A stretch of DNA of 64,000 bases from Gemmatimonadaceae bacterium (GTDB lineage Bacteria > Gemmatimonadota > Gemmatimonadetes > Gemmatimonadales > Gemmatimonadaceae): NCBI GenBank assembly GCA_035533755.1, contig DATLTC010000009.1:1-64000 (forward strand), read 5' to 3'. The notes beneath the pieces were generated by a model. That model made no database searches, was not told the DNA's origin, and saw nothing but the letters and a program-made list of their open reading frames with translations. Position numbers and translations under genes: made by a program. Positions within the stretch are counted from its first letter, which is position 1; every line of letters starts with the position of its first letter. Below are positions 7,550-16,986 of the stretch, one piece after another.

Positions 7550-9454
7550 CTAGGCCGGCGTGCTCGCGATCTCGCGCGGGAACGCCAGGTGCCGTTCGAT
7601 CTCGTCGCGCGCCGCGAGCAGCCGCTCGACCTCGCGCGACACCTCGGCGGCGATGTTGAGGTGCGTGGTGAGCCCCTCGACCGTGGCCGACCCGGCGTGC
7701 AGGCGCAGGAGATTGAGCCGGATGGTCTCGAGCGCGCCCACGGCCTCGGTGAGTTTGTCGTGGATGGTGTCGCGCATGGCGCGGATGTCGGCGTAGGCCT
7801 CGGCGGCGCCGCCGTCGGGCGCGGCGGCCAGCGCTTCCTGCAACTCGTTGTACTGCGCGCGCAGGCGCTGCGCGTCGTCCTGGAGGCGCGTGAGCACGCG
7901 GGGCAGGTTGCCCAGCGCCGCGCGCGTCTCCCGGGGCAGGGTCTCGAACAGGTGCTCGGCGGCCAGGCCGAGCGCGAGTTCGGTGGCGCGGTGCGTCATC
8001 ACCGACGTCACCTGCTGCCGGCCCGTGAACCGCCGGGCGACGCCGAACAGCAGGCGTCCGATGCGACCCGTCCATACGCGTTTCCAGAAGGCGCTGTCGG
8101 CGTCGTCGCGTTCCTGGACGGCGGCCAGGTACCCGATGGTCGCGAAGAAGGTGCCGATGCTCGAAATGGAGAACACCGGGATCCCCAAGTAGGGGAACTC
8201 GAACGGCCGAAACGCGGAGGCCAAGATACCCGCCGCCGACGCCCCCGCGGTGATGCCGAATGCCTGCGCCGCCCGGCGGAGGAGTTTCTCGTACCGCGCC
8301 AGCCCCAGCCCATATTGGCCCGCGCGCTCCTCGCGCGCCTGGTCCAGTTCCGCCTGAAATGCCGGACCGATGTCGGACTGCGCGAACCCCAGCCGCAGCA
8401 TGCGCCGCGCCGCGTTCACGAGATACGCGATGGGCGTGCCGATGCCGACCACGGCCATGGTCGTGTACGCCGCCGTGGGCCCGAACAGATACGACACGCC
8501 CACCGTCGCGCCGAGCAGCGCGAACGGAAAGAGAATCGTGCCCGGCCCGTTCAGGCGGCCCCAGTCCTTGGCAAAGGCGCGCATCGCCACCGGCAGCTCG
8601 CGCCGTTGCTCCAGCGCCGCGTCCAACTGCTCGGCCAGCGCCTCGCCGGTGGGCGGGCGGTGCGCCGGGTCCTTGGCCAGGCAACGGTCCACGAGCGCGG
8701 CGATCTTTCGTGATACGGGAATACCCATGGACGACAGGGCCGGTGCCGGCTCTGTCACCTGCCGGGCCAGCACCTCGGTGGGGGTCTTGCCCTCGAACGG
8801 CAGTCGTCCGGTGAGCGCGTAGAACGTCGTCGCGCCGAGCCCGTAGAGATCGCTCCGGCCGTCCAACTCCTGGCCCAGCACCTGCTCCGGGCTCATGAAT
8901 TCCGGCGTGCCCGAGATGCCGTCGCCCGCGGCGTCGGCGCCCACGGCGGCGATGCCGAAGTCTGCCACCAGCACCCGGCCCGTGCCCGACTCGAGCAGGA
9001 TGTTGTCGGGCTTCACATCGCGATGCACGAGTCCGTGGGAATGCGCGTGGGCGAGTGCCCAGGCCGCGTCGCGCATGATGCGGGCCGCGTCGGAGCTCGA
9101 CAGGGGGCCGTGGGTGCGCACGCGCTCGGCCAGCGTCTCGCCGTCCACGTAGGCCATGGCGTAGAACACGAAGCCGCCACTGTCGTCCACGGCGTGGATC
9201 GGGATGATGTTCGGGTGCGACAGCTTGGCCGCGAGTCGGGCCTCGCGCAGGAAGCGGTCGCGGAGGGCGGGGTCGCTGGCCTTGTCCGGCGGCAGGAGTT
9301 TGATGGCCACCGGCCGGTCGAGGTGCACCTCGCGGGCCAGGTAGACGATCCCCATGCCGCCGCGGCCCAGTTCGTGGTCGATCGAATAGCGGCCGGCCAG
9401 CGCGAACTGGAACGCAACGAACAGCGGATCGGCGGGGGAGCCGGGCGTGCTCAT
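7550..9454 (-). CDS. Membrane Ser/Thr protein kinase with C-terminal coiled coil
   Basis: This is a eukaryote-like (Hanks) kinase. The kinase domain fills about residues 20-285, with G-loop GRGGMGIVYLA (30-40), Lys52, HRD (144-146), DFG (165-167) and activation-loop GTPEFMSPEQ. All catalytic residues are present. After the kinase come about four hydrophobic segments in two hairpins (about 300-350 and 430-460) and then a charged, heptad-rich tail of about 100 residues. There is no PASTA or other recognised sensor domain. The ATG at 9454 is preferred over GTG/ATG codons upstream because TATACT lies 5 bases before it. It diverges from rpsU. Substrate unknown. Confidence 0.88.
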   Translation of the reverse strand: MSTPGSPADPLFVAFQFALAGRYSIDHELGRGGMGIVYLAREVHLDRPVAIKLLPPDKASDPALRDRFLREARLAAKLSHPNIIPIHAVDDSGGFVFYAMAYVDGETLAERVRTHGPLSSSDAARIMRDAAWALAHAHSHGLVHRDVKPDNILLESGTGRVLVADFGIAAVGADAAGDGISGTPEFMSPEQVLGQELDGRSDLYGLGATTFYALTGRLPFEGKTPTEVLARQVTEPAPALSSMGIPVSRKIAALVDRCLAKDPAHRPPTGEALAEQLDAALEQRRELPVAMRAFAKDWGRLNGPGTILFPFALLGATVGVSYLFGPTAAYTTMAVVGIGTPIAYLVNAARRMLRLGFAQSDIGPAFQAELDQAREERAGQYGLGLARYEKLLRRAAQAFGITAGASAAGILASAFRPFEFPYLGIPVFSISSIGTFFATIGYLAAVQERDDADSAFWKRVWTGRIGRLLFGVARRFTGRQQVTSVMTHRATELALGLAAEHLFETLPRETRAALGNLPRVLTRLQDDAQRLRAQYNELQEALAAAPDGGAAEAYADIRAMRDTIHDKLTEAVGALETIRLNLLRLHAGSATVEGLTTHLNIAAEVSREVERLLAARDEIERHLAFPREIASTPA

Positions 9455-9459
9455 GCGCC

Positions 9460-9465
9460 AGTATA
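9460..9465 (-). promoter_or_regulatory. -10 box of kinase gene (minus strand)
   Basis: Read on the minus strand this is TATACT, 5 bases before the kinase ATG at 9454, predicting a leaderless transcript. The -35 candidate is poor (TGGTGT with a 17-base spacer), and it overlaps the -35 of the rpsU promoter on the other strand. Confidence 0.45.
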
Positions 9466-9479
9466 CCATCCCCCCTCCA

Positions 9480-9509
9480 TTGACACCAGACCAACTATGC
9501 CGCTAAGCT
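9480..9509 (+). promoter_or_regulatory. Promoter of rpsU-yqeY
   Basis: TTGACA (9480-9485), an 18-base spacer and TAAGCT (9504-9509) give a start near 9516 and a leader of about 50 bases before rpsU. The promoter overlaps that of the divergent kinase gene. Confidence 0.7.
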
Positions 9510-9566
9510 TAAGGGCTACGCACACTTATCCGGCGCCGCAAACGCCATGAAGGGGGGAGAGACCTT

Positions 9567-9755
9567 TTGTCGGAAGTCATCATCCACGACGATGAAAACT
9601 TCGAGCGCGCGCTCAAGCGCTTCAAGAAGAAGTGTGAGAAGGCGGGTATTCTGTCGGATCTGCGCAAGCATCGTCACTATGAGAAGCCGAGCGAGCGCCG
9701 CAAGCGCAAGATGAACGCGGCGATCCGCAAGAACCGCAGGAGCCGTTCCTCGTAA
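9567..9755 (+). CDS. rpsU: 30S ribosomal protein S21
   Basis: S21 is the small basic protein near the anti-Shine-Dalgarno end of 16S rRNA. The 62-residue product is highly basic, with [19 protein letters not shown] and the KPSERRKRK segment typical of bS21, ending in an Arg/Lys/Ser-rich tail. The start is a TTG at 9567; a very strong purine run AGGGGGGAGA (9551-9560) precedes it and no ATG or GTG is available in frame near it. The stop overlaps the yqeY start in TAATG. Confidence 0.95.
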   Translation: MSEVIIHDDENFERALKRFKKKCEKAGILSDLRKHRHYEKPSERRKRKMNAAIRKNRRSRSS

Positions 9756-10198
9756 TGTCCGCCCTGATGGCTCGATTGCAGAGCGATCTCAACGCGTCGC
9801 GCAAGGCATTGAACAAGCCGGCGACGTTGTTGCTCGGAACGATCATCTCCGACGTCAAAAATCGCTCCATCGAGCTGCGCCGCGACCTCACGGACGACGA
9901 CGTCATCGAGGTCCTCCGGCGAGGCATCAAGCGGCGGCGCGAGTCGATCGAGATGTTCACCGCCGGCAAGCGCGACGAGTTGGCGGACAAGGAACGCGCC
10001 GAGGTGGCACTGCTGGAACTGTACCTCCCGGCGTCGATCGATCCCGAAGAGATCCGCACCGCGGTGCGGGCCGCGATTGCGGCCGGTGCCGCCAACGTGG
10101 GCGCCGTGATGGCGAAGGTCATGCCGCAGTTCAAGGGTCGGGCCGAGGGCAGCACGATCAATGCGATCGTACGCGAGGAACTCGCCCCGAAGGAGTGA
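9755..10198 (+). CDS. yqeY: GatB/YqeY domain-containing protein
   Basis: YqeY is a stand-alone version of the C-terminal tRNA-recognition domain of the amidotransferase subunit GatB. The 147-residue protein shows the helical GatB/YqeY pattern with TLLLGTIISDVKNRSIE, ELYLPASIDPEEI and GAVMAKVMPQFKGRAEGS. It starts one base inside the rpsU stop codon, and rpsU-yqeY adjacency is common in bacteria. Function in vivo is poorly known; tRNA binding is a family-based inference. Confidence 0.92.
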   Translation: MSALMARLQSDLNASRKALNKPATLLLGTIISDVKNRSIELRRDLTDDDVIEVLRRGIKRRRESIEMFTAGKRDELADKERAEVALLELYLPASIDPEEIRTAVRAAIAAGAANVGAVMAKVMPQFKGRAEGSTINAIVREELAPKE

Positions 10199-10223
10199 CG
10201 GTGCTAGCCAACGCAGGTTCCGG

Positions 10224-10260
10224 AACCCGAATGGGCGGCTCTCCCCGCCCGTTCGGGTTT
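10224..10260 (+). terminator. Strong hairpin ending rpsU-yqeY
   Basis: A 15-base-pair stem (10224-10238 with 10245-10259, one G-U pair) closes a 6-base loop. Only three T residues follow, so it may act as an intrinsic terminator of modest strength or as an RNA 3-prime stabiliser. Confidence 0.7.
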
Positions 10261-10284
10261 CGTGTCCGGGCCCGGTAGGGCGGC

Positions 10285-12681
10285 GTGAACGCGCACGCCC
10301 TGGGGGTCCTCGAATTTCCCCGCGTCCTCGATCTGGTGGCCGATCGGGCGACGTCGGCGCTGGGCGCCGCGCGCGTGCGCGCGCTCACCCCCGTGACCGA
10401 CCGCCCCTGGCTCGACGCGGAGCACGCGCGCGTGGCGGCGGTGCGTGGCCTGCGCGAGGGCGAGCAGCCCTGGTACCCGGAGCCGGTGCCCGATGCCGCG
10501 GCCGCGCTCACCCGCCTGCGCGTGGCCGGCAGCCGGTGGTCGGCCGCCGAACTGCGCGATGGCGCGCTGCTGCTGCGTTCGTCGCGGCGCACCCGCGACG
10601 CACTGCAGGAACCGAGGCGTCCCGCCGTGGCCCGCGCCGTGCTGGCGCCGTTCGTGCCCCGCCTGGTGGACCAGCGCGCCGTGGAGGACGCCATCGAGCG
10701 CACCTTCGACGAGGACGGCGAGGTCCGCGACGACGCGTCGCCGGAGCTCCACCGCCTGCGGCGCGAACTTCGCAAGTCCGAAGGCGAGCTGGTGCGGATC
10801 CTCGAACGCGCGATGGCGCAACTGGCGCCGCACCTGCGGCCCGTGGATCTCTCGATCACCGTGCGCAACGGCCGCTATGTGATTCCGGTGCGGCGCGAGG
10901 GACGCGGCGCGGTGGGCGGCATCGTCCACGATGCGTCGGCCAGCGGCGCCACGCTGTTCGTGGAGCCGCCGGCGGCGGTGGAGTTCGGCAACCGCCTGCG
11001 CGAACTCGAAGCCGACGCGCAGGAGGAAGTGGAGCGGATCCTCGCCGCGCTCACCGAGCGCGTGCGCCCGTTCGCCGACGCCATGATCGAGGCCCTCGCC
11101 GCCCTCACCGAGCTCGATGCGCTCTACGCGCGGGCGCGCTTCGCCGACGAATTCGACTGCGCGAGCGCCACGCTCGTGCCCGCCGGCGAGGGATTCGACG
11201 TCGTGCGGGGCCGCCACCCGCTGCTCGTGGCGCAGGGCATCCCGGTGGTCGCGTTCGATCTGGCCATGGGGCCCGGGGAGCGCACGCTGCTCGTATCCGG
11301 CCCCAACACGGGCGGCAAGACGGTGTTGCTCAAGGCGCTGGGGCTCATCTCGGCGCTCGCCCAGAGCGGCATCCCGGCGCCCGTGGGGCCGGCATCGCGC
11401 ATCGCCGTGGTGGACGACTTCTTCGCCGACGTGGGCGACGAGCAGTCCATCGAGGCCAGCCTGTCCACGTTCAGCGCCCACATGAAGAACCTGGCCGAGA
11501 TCGTGCGCCACGCCACGCCCGACTCGCTGGTGCTGATCGACGAACTGGGCTCGGGCACCGATCCGCAGGAGGGCGCGGCGCTCGGCTGGGCGATTCTCGA
11601 GGCGCTCACGCGCCGCGGCACCACGACGCTGGCCACCACCCATCTGGGGACGCTCAAGGAGTTGGCGGGCCAGGAACGCGGCGTCATCAACGCGTCGCTG
11701 CAGTTCGACGCCGTGGCGCTCGCGCCCACCTACCGTCTCGTGAAGGGCATCCCCGGGCGCTCGTACGGCATCAGCATCGCGCGCCGTCTCGCGATGCCCG
11801 AAGCCATCGTGGCGCGCGCCGAGGAACGCATCCCGCAGAACGAGCGCGACACGTGGGACCTGCTCGAACGCCTCGAAGCGCGCGAGACGGACCTCGAGGC
11901 GCGCGAAGCGGAGACCACGGCCGTGCTCGACGACGCGCGGCGTCGCGTGGCGGAGCTGGCCCGTCGGGAGCACGCGGTGCACGATCGCGAACGCCAACTC
12001 GAGCGCGCGTCGCGCCAGGAGGCGCGGCGCTATCTGCTCGATGCGCGCCAGGAGATCGAGCGCGCGATCCGCGATCTCAAGCAGTCGGGCGCCGAGGCGG
12101 TGGAGGAGGCGGGACGCGAGGCGCGGCAGCGCGCCGAGCGCCTGGCCACCGACCAGGCGCAGGCGCTGCAGGCACTCGATGCGGCCGAGGCGCGGGAGTC
12201 GCGCGCGCGGCGGGCGGGGGCAGGCGCCGGCGCGGCGCCGCTCATCGCCGGGGCGCGTGTGGCGGTGGGCACGCTGGACGGGAAGCCGGGCCGGATCATC
12301 GATCTCCGCGACGCCATGGCGGTGGTGGCGGTGGGGTCGCTGAAGCTCACCGTCCCCGTGACCTCGCTGGCCCCGTTGGGGGACCAGGAGCCGCCGGAGG
12401 TGGGGGTGGGCTGGCACGGTGACCTCCCCGAAGCGCATGCGCCGAGCGAGATTGATCTGCGAGGGATGCGAGCCGATGAAGCGGAGAGCCTGGTCATGCA
12501 AGCGATCGATGCGGCGGTGCGCGCCGACCTGCGGATGCTCCGCATCATCCACGGCAAGGGCACGGGCGTGCTGCGCGAGCGCGTGGCCGAGATGCTGAAG
12601 AAGGATCCGCGCGTGCGGAGCTTCCGCCTGGGCGCCTGGAACGAGGGCGGGGCGGGCGTCACGATGGCCGATCTCGCATGA
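10285..12681 (+). CDS. mutS2: Endonuclease MutS2 (ribosome-rescue/anti-recombination MutS paralogue)
   Basis: MutS2 lacks the mismatch-recognition domain and carries an Smr nuclease domain; it is linked to suppression of recombination and to splitting of collided ribosomes. The 798-residue product has the MutS core, an ATPase with Walker A GPNTGGKT (near 340) and Walker B LIDELGSGTDP (near 417). A long charged coiled coil (about 515-650), a KOW-like segment and the C-terminal Smr domain (about 720-798, with DLRGMRADEA and HGKGTGVLR) follow. The GTG at 10285 begins shortly after the yqeY terminator. Its stop overlaps the dnaG ATG by 4 bases. Confidence 0.95.
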   Translation: MNAHALGVLEFPRVLDLVADRATSALGAARVRALTPVTDRPWLDAEHARVAAVRGLREGEQPWYPEPVPDAAAALTRLRVAGSRWSAAELRDGALLLRSSRRTRDALQEPRRPAVARAVLAPFVPRLVDQRAVEDAIERTFDEDGEVRDDASPELHRLRRELRKSEGELVRILERAMAQLAPHLRPVDLSITVRNGRYVIPVRREGRGAVGGIVHDASASGATLFVEPPAAVEFGNRLRELEADAQEEVERILAALTERVRPFADAMIEALAALTELDALYARARFADEFDCASATLVPAGEGFDVVRGRHPLLVAQGIPVVAFDLAMGPGERTLLVSGPNTGGKTVLLKALGLISALAQSGIPAPVGPASRIAVVDDFFADVGDEQSIEASLSTFSAHMKNLAEIVRHATPDSLVLIDELGSGTDPQEGAALGWAILEALTRRGTTTLATTHLGTLKELAGQERGVINASLQFDAVALAPTYRLVKGIPGRSYGISIARRLAMPEAIVARAEERIPQNERDTWDLLERLEARETDLEAREAETTAVLDDARRRVAELARREHAVHDRERQLERASRQEARRYLLDARQEIERAIRDLKQSGAEAVEEAGREARQRAERLATDQAQALQALDAAEARESRARRAGAGAGAAPLIAGARVAVGTLDGKPGRIIDLRDAMAVVAVGSLKLTVPVTSLAPLGDQEPPEVGVGWHGDLPEAHAPSEIDLRGMRADEAESLVMQAIDAAVRADLRMLRIIHGKGTGVLRERVAEMLKKDPRVRSFRLGAWNEGGAGVTMADLA

Positions 12682-14504
12682 TCCCCGACGACGTCGTGGA
12701 GCGCGTGGCCGAGGCGGCCGACATCGTGCAGATCATCGGCGAGCACGTGAAGCTCAAGCGCGTGGGCACGCGATGGCGCGGGCCCTGTCCGTTCCACCAG
12801 GGCACGCACCCGAACTTCTCGGTCACGCCGGGCGGCGGCTACCGGTGCTTCTCGTGCGGCGAGACGGGCAGCGTGTTCACGTTCGTGCAGAAGCGGCTGG
12901 GGCTCGACTTTGCCGAGGCGGTGAAGTACGTGGGCGAGAAGTCGGGGGTCGAGGTGCGCGAGATGGCGCGGCGGCGCGAAGGGCCGGACCCCCGCGAGCC
13001 CCTGTGGGAGGTGAATGCGGCGGCGGCCGACTATTTCCGCCGCATGCTGTGGGAGAACGAGATGGGCGCCGCCGCCCGCGAGTATCTGGCGCAGCGCGAC
13101 GTGAACCAGGAGCAGGCCGACCCGTTCTCCCTGGGCTTCGCGCCGCGCGAGATCGGGCTCATGCGTGCCCACCTGCAGACGCTGGGCTTCGACGACGCGC
13201 GCCAGCTCGAAGCCGGATTGCTCGTGAAGAAGGAGGACGTCGAGGAACCGCGTCCGCGGTTCCGGGGGCGGCTGATGTTCCCGATCCTCGACGTGCAGGG
13301 GCGGGTGATCGCGTTCGGCGGCCGGATCATCGGCCAGGGCGAGCCCAAGTATCTGAACTCGGCCGAGTCTCCCACGTTCGTGAAGGGCCGCACGCTCTAC
13401 GGCCTGTCATGGGCCAAGAATGCGATCCGTCGTACCGACCGCGTGATCCTCGTCGAGGGCTACTTCGACTGCGTGCGCCTGATGATGGCCGGACTGGACG
13501 AGGTCGTCGCCCCGCTGGGCACGGCCCTCACCGAGCCGCAGGCGGATCTCCTGCGCCGGTACACCAAGAACGTCTTCCTGCTCTACGACAGCGACAGCGC
13601 CGGGCTCAAGGCCACCTTCCGCGCCGGCGACGAACTGCTGCGCCTGGGGATGGCGGTGCAGGTCGTGACCCTGCCCGACGGCGAGGACCCCGACACGTTC
13701 GTCAAGGCGCACGGCAAGGACCGGCTCGAGGAACACATCACCCACGCGATCGACGTCTTCGAACGGAAGATCCAGATTCTCGAACGGCACGGGTCGTTCG
13801 CCGATCTTCGGCGCAAGCGCCAGGCGCTGGACAAGCTGCTGCCCACGCTGCGCGCCGTGTCCGATCCGATCACGCGGGACCTGTACGTGGCCCGCACGGC
13901 CGAGGTGGCGGGCGTGAGCCGCGAACTGCTGGAGCGGGAGATCGGGCATGCCGCCGACACGTCCCGTGGGTCGCCGCCGGAGCCGCCGCCGCCGGATGAT
14001 TTCGACACGTCCCGCCAGCCCGAACCGCCGCGGCGCATGCCGCGCCGTGACGTCCGGCGGACCCCAGGGGTTAGGACAGAGTGGGAACTCGTGCATGTGA
14101 TGTTGCATCAACGGACGTATGTTGAATCGGTGGCGGAGCGCATCGGACCCGAGGAATTCCGGGAACCCGCGCTGCGCGCGATCTACGCCAGGCTCGTCTC
14201 CACCTCGGCCGATGCCACGGTGGACGACCTCGCGGCGGGACTCGATGAGGATGCGAGCGCGATGCTCGAATCGCTTCTCGCCGAGGTGGGAGGGTTGGAG
14301 GATGTCGGACGTACCATCCAGGATTGCTTGGCCACGCTGCAGATCCAGCAGCTGCATGAAGCGATGCGGGAAATCGACCGCCAGCTTCCGCTGGCGGCAG
14401 GCTCGGAGCAGGACGAGCTGATGCTGCGCAAGAAACAACTGTCGGACGAGTGGCGCTCACTGGGCGGGCGCGGCTGGAAGTCGTTCGGCGGGACACGCTC
14501 ATGA
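12678..14504 (+). CDS. dnaG: DNA primase DnaG
   Basis: DnaG makes RNA primers at the replication fork. The 608-residue protein has the N-terminal zinc finger (Cys37, His40, Cys57, Cys60), with Gln-Gly in place of the frequent Glu-Lys after CPFH. The TOPRIM catalytic core follows with VILVEGYFD and LLYDSDSAG, and GEPKYLNS precedes them. The linker near 430-465 is Pro/Arg-rich, and the last part is a helical domain probably binding DnaB. ATG 12678 overlaps the mutS2 stop. No rpoD or dnaB lies next to it here, unlike the classic rpsU-dnaG-rpoD order, although rpsU is 3 kb upstream. Confidence 0.95.
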   Translation: MIPDDVVERVAEAADIVQIIGEHVKLKRVGTRWRGPCPFHQGTHPNFSVTPGGGYRCFSCGETGSVFTFVQKRLGLDFAEAVKYVGEKSGVEVREMARRREGPDPREPLWEVNAAAADYFRRMLWENEMGAAAREYLAQRDVNQEQADPFSLGFAPREIGLMRAHLQTLGFDDARQLEAGLLVKKEDVEEPRPRFRGRLMFPILDVQGRVIAFGGRIIGQGEPKYLNSAESPTFVKGRTLYGLSWAKNAIRRTDRVILVEGYFDCVRLMMAGLDEVVAPLGTALTEPQADLLRRYTKNVFLLYDSDSAGLKATFRAGDELLRLGMAVQVVTLPDGEDPDTFVKAHGKDRLEEHITHAIDVFERKIQILERHGSFADLRRKRQALDKLLPTLRAVSDPITRDLYVARTAEVAGVSRELLEREIGHAADTSRGSPPEPPPPDDFDTSRQPEPPRRMPRRDVRRTPGVRTEWELVHVMLHQRTYVESVAERIGPEEFREPALRAIYARLVSTSADATVDDLAAGLDEDASAMLESLLAEVGGLEDVGRTIQDCLATLQIQQLHEAMREIDRQLPLAAGSEQDELMLRKKQLSDEWRSLGGRGWKSFGGTRS

Positions 14505-14520
14505 TCGGGGAGACCGGCTC

Positions 14521-15225
14521 GTGCATCAGGACGTCGTGATTCTGTTGGAGGTGCAGCAAGAAGACGCGGTGATCTTCGCGCTCGAGGACAAGCTCGCCGC
14601 CCTGGCGCCGCGATTGGCGGCCCTGGAGGCCGACACGCAGCGGGCCGAGCAGGCGCTGGCCGAGGCCACCGCCGCCACCGAGGGAGAGGAGAAGCGCCAG
14701 CGGGACATCCAGTTCCGCATCGAGCAGCACCGGGAGTTGCTCAAGCGCCACGAACAGGTGCTGAACACGGTCACCTCCCCGCGCGAAGCCGCCGCGGCGG
14801 TGGCCCAGACCGAGCAGGCGCGCCGCATGCTCGCCGACGACGAACGCGAGATCGGGGCCATCAACACCCGGCTCGTCGAACTGCGGGCGCACGCCGCCGA
14901 CCGCGCCAAGGGCGTCGAGGCCACGCGCGCGGCGCAGGCCGAGGCCCGCGAGACGCTGGCGTCCGATCGCAAGGCGTTGACGGGCGAACTCGAGGGGGCG
15001 CGCGGCCAACGCGACCAGAAGGCGGCCCGGATCTCGCGGTCGCTCATGGCGCGCTACGATCGCATCCAGAGACGGCAGCGCTCGGTGGCCCTGTTCGCGC
15101 TCCATGGCCCATCGTGCGGCAACTGCGACACCATGATCCCCATGCAGCGGCGCAACGTGATGCTGGGCACGGGCGCGCCCGAGGTCTGCGAGGGGTGCGG
15201 CGTGCTCCTCTACGCGGGCGATTGA
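14521..15225 (+). CDS. Coiled-coil protein with C-terminal C4 zinc ribbon
   Basis: A 234-residue protein. Residues about 10-180 are almost entirely charged helix, predicted to form two antiparallel coiled-coil arms. The end carries CGNC (199-202) and CEGC (223-226), a C4 zinc ribbon. This is the architecture of the widespread zinc-ribbon family sometimes annotated as nucleic acid-binding; its function is not established. GTG 14521 has GGGGAGA about 8 bases upstream. It sits 16 bases after dnaG and just before recJ, hinting at nucleic-acid work, but that is inference from neighbours. Confidence 0.85.
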   Translation: MHQDVVILLEVQQEDAVIFALEDKLAALAPRLAALEADTQRAEQALAEATAATEGEEKRQRDIQFRIEQHRELLKRHEQVLNTVTSPREAAAAVAQTEQARRMLADDEREIGAINTRLVELRAHAADRAKGVEATRAAQAEARETLASDRKALTGELEGARGQRDQKAARISRSLMARYDRIQRRQRSVALFALHGPSCGNCDTMIPMQRRNVMLGTGAPEVCEGCGVLLYAGD

Positions 15226-15227
15226 TG

Positions 15228-15256
15228 TTGTTGGGGCGCCGGACCAGGCCTAACTT
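15228..15256 (+). promoter_or_regulatory. Promoter of recJ operon
   Basis: TTGTTG (15228-15233), a 17-base spacer and TAACTT (15251-15256) lie just after the zinc-ribbon gene. The recJ GTG at 15263 is 6 bases beyond the -10, so the expected start site coincides with the start codon. Confidence 0.6.
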
Positions 15257-15262
15257 TCCGGC

Positions 15263-16984
15263 GTGACTCCTCCTGACACCCGGCTGCGCCCTCGCAGCCG
15301 CTGGGTGATGCCGCCCGACCCTGATCCCGATGCCGTGGCGGCGCTCGCGGAAGCGCTGCGCCTTCCGGACGCCGTGTGCCGGCTGGTCGTGGGCCGCGGC
15401 TACGCCGATCCGGAGCTTGCCAAGCGGTTCCTCCGGCCACGGCTGGAACACCTGCACGAGCCGTCCACCCTCCTCGACCTCGATCGAGCGGTCGAACGCC
15501 TGGTCCAGGCCATCCGGGCCGGCGAGACCATCCTCGTCCATGGGGACTACGACGTGGACGGGATGTGCTCCACGACGATCATGGTCAAGACCCTGCGCTC
15601 GCTCGGCGGCCGCGCCGAGCCCTTCATCCCGCAGCGGCTCAAGGACGGCTACGATCTCACCGACGTCGGCGTGCGCGCCGCCCTGGACATCGGCGCGCGG
15701 GTCGTGGTCACCTGCGACTGCGGCACCAGCGCCGTGGGGCCGGTGACCGCGCTGCAGGACGCCGGCGTGGACGTGATCATCACGGACCACCACCTGCCCG
15801 GCGGCCCACTGCCGCCGGCCTTCGCCGTGATCAATCCCAAGCGGGCCGGCTGCCCCTCGGTGGACAAGGACCTGGCCGCCGTCGGCGTGGCGTTCAAGCT
15901 CGCGCTCGCCCTCGTGCGCGCGTTCGGCGCCAGCGAGAACCGCGTGCTCGAGCTGCTCGACCTCGTGGCCCTGGCCACGGTGGCCGACATCGCGCCGCTG
16001 CGGGGCGAGAACCGGGTGCTCGTGCGCTACGGACTGCGGTTGCTCTCGGACACCCGCAACGTTGGCCTGCGCGCCCTCATCCGCGCGGCGGGCCTCGACC
16101 ACAAGCCCCTCACCGCCGGCCGCGTGGGGTACATCCTCGCGCCGCGGCTCAACGCCGTCGGACGCCTCGACCGGGCGCTGCGCGGCGTCGAACTGCTCAT
16201 GACCGAGAGCGAGGCCGACGCCAACCGGCTGGCGCGGGACTTCGAGGAACTGAACGCGCGGCGCCAGGAGATCGATCGCCGGACGCTCGACGAGGCGCGG
16301 CGCATGGTCGAGCGCCTGGACCTCGACGCGACGTACGGCCTCGTGCTGGCGGGTGAGGGATGGCACGCCGGCGTGATCGGCATCGTGGCGTCGCGCCTGG
16401 TCGAGGAGTTCGGGCGTCCCACGATCCTGATCGCGCTCGACGGGGACGAAGGCAAGGGATCGGGGCGGTCCATCTCGCCGTTCGACCTCCATGCCGGAAT
16501 CGGCGAGTGCCGCGACCTGCTCATCCGGTTTGGCGGCCACCGCGCCGCGGCCGGCGTGACGATCGCTCGCGACCAGGTGCCGGCGTTCGCCGAGCGCTTC
16601 AACGCCGTGGCGCGGCGGTCGTTGTCGGCCGACGACCTGGTGCCGGAGATCCGCGCCGATCTCGAGCTGCCGTTCGATGCGGCCACCGAGGATCTGGAGG
16701 CGCTGCTGCGCCACCTGGAGCCGTTCGGCGCCGGCAATCCCGCGCCGGTGCTCGTGTCGCGCGGCGTGACGCTGGCGGGGCCGCCGCGCACGGTGGGCAA
16801 GGACGGGCTTCGGCTCCTGCTCAAGAGCGGCGGCCACTCACTGACGGCGATCGGATGGGGCATGGGCCCGCGGCGGGGCGAGCTGGACGTGGGACGTCCG
16901 GTGGACGTGGCGTTCCGCCTCGATCGCGACGAGTGGAACGGGGAGTCGCGCCTGCAGGCACGCCTCGCGGACTTCCAGGGCTGA
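15263..16984 (+). CDS. recJ: Single-stranded-DNA-specific exonuclease RecJ
   Basis: RecJ degrades single-stranded DNA 5-prime to 3-prime in recombination and repair. The 573-residue product has the DHH phosphoesterase motifs: HGDYDVDG (near 94), the metal-binding CDCGTS, and TDHHLP (near 174). A DATVADIAPL-type segment (here LATVADIAPL), the DHHA1 motif GSGRSI, and the C-terminal OB domain containing FGAGNPAPV follow. The GTG start is supported by the promoter box 6 bases upstream. The next gene starts 2 bases after its stop. Confidence 0.95.
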   Translation: MTPPDTRLRPRSRWVMPPDPDPDAVAALAEALRLPDAVCRLVVGRGYADPELAKRFLRPRLEHLHEPSTLLDLDRAVERLVQAIRAGETILVHGDYDVDGMCSTTIMVKTLRSLGGRAEPFIPQRLKDGYDLTDVGVRAALDIGARVVVTCDCGTSAVGPVTALQDAGVDVIITDHHLPGGPLPPAFAVINPKRAGCPSVDKDLAAVGVAFKLALALVRAFGASENRVLELLDLVALATVADIAPLRGENRVLVRYGLRLLSDTRNVGLRALIRAAGLDHKPLTAGRVGYILAPRLNAVGRLDRALRGVELLMTESEADANRLARDFEELNARRQEIDRRTLDEARRMVERLDLDATYGLVLAGEGWHAGVIGIVASRLVEEFGRPTILIALDGDEGKGSGRSISPFDLHAGIGECRDLLIRFGGHRAAAGVTIARDQVPAFAERFNAVARRSLSADDLVPEIRADLELPFDAATEDLEALLRHLEPFGAGNPAPVLVSRGVTLAGPPRTVGKDGLRLLLKSGGHSLTAIGWGMGPRRGELDVGRPVDVAFRLDRDEWNGESRLQARLADFQG

Positions 16985-16986
16985 TC

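Noticed and set aside
10224-10260. Inverted repeat as mobile-element end
   Set aside because: It is a compact hairpin after yqeY with no target duplication or transposase nearby; a terminator is the simpler reading.
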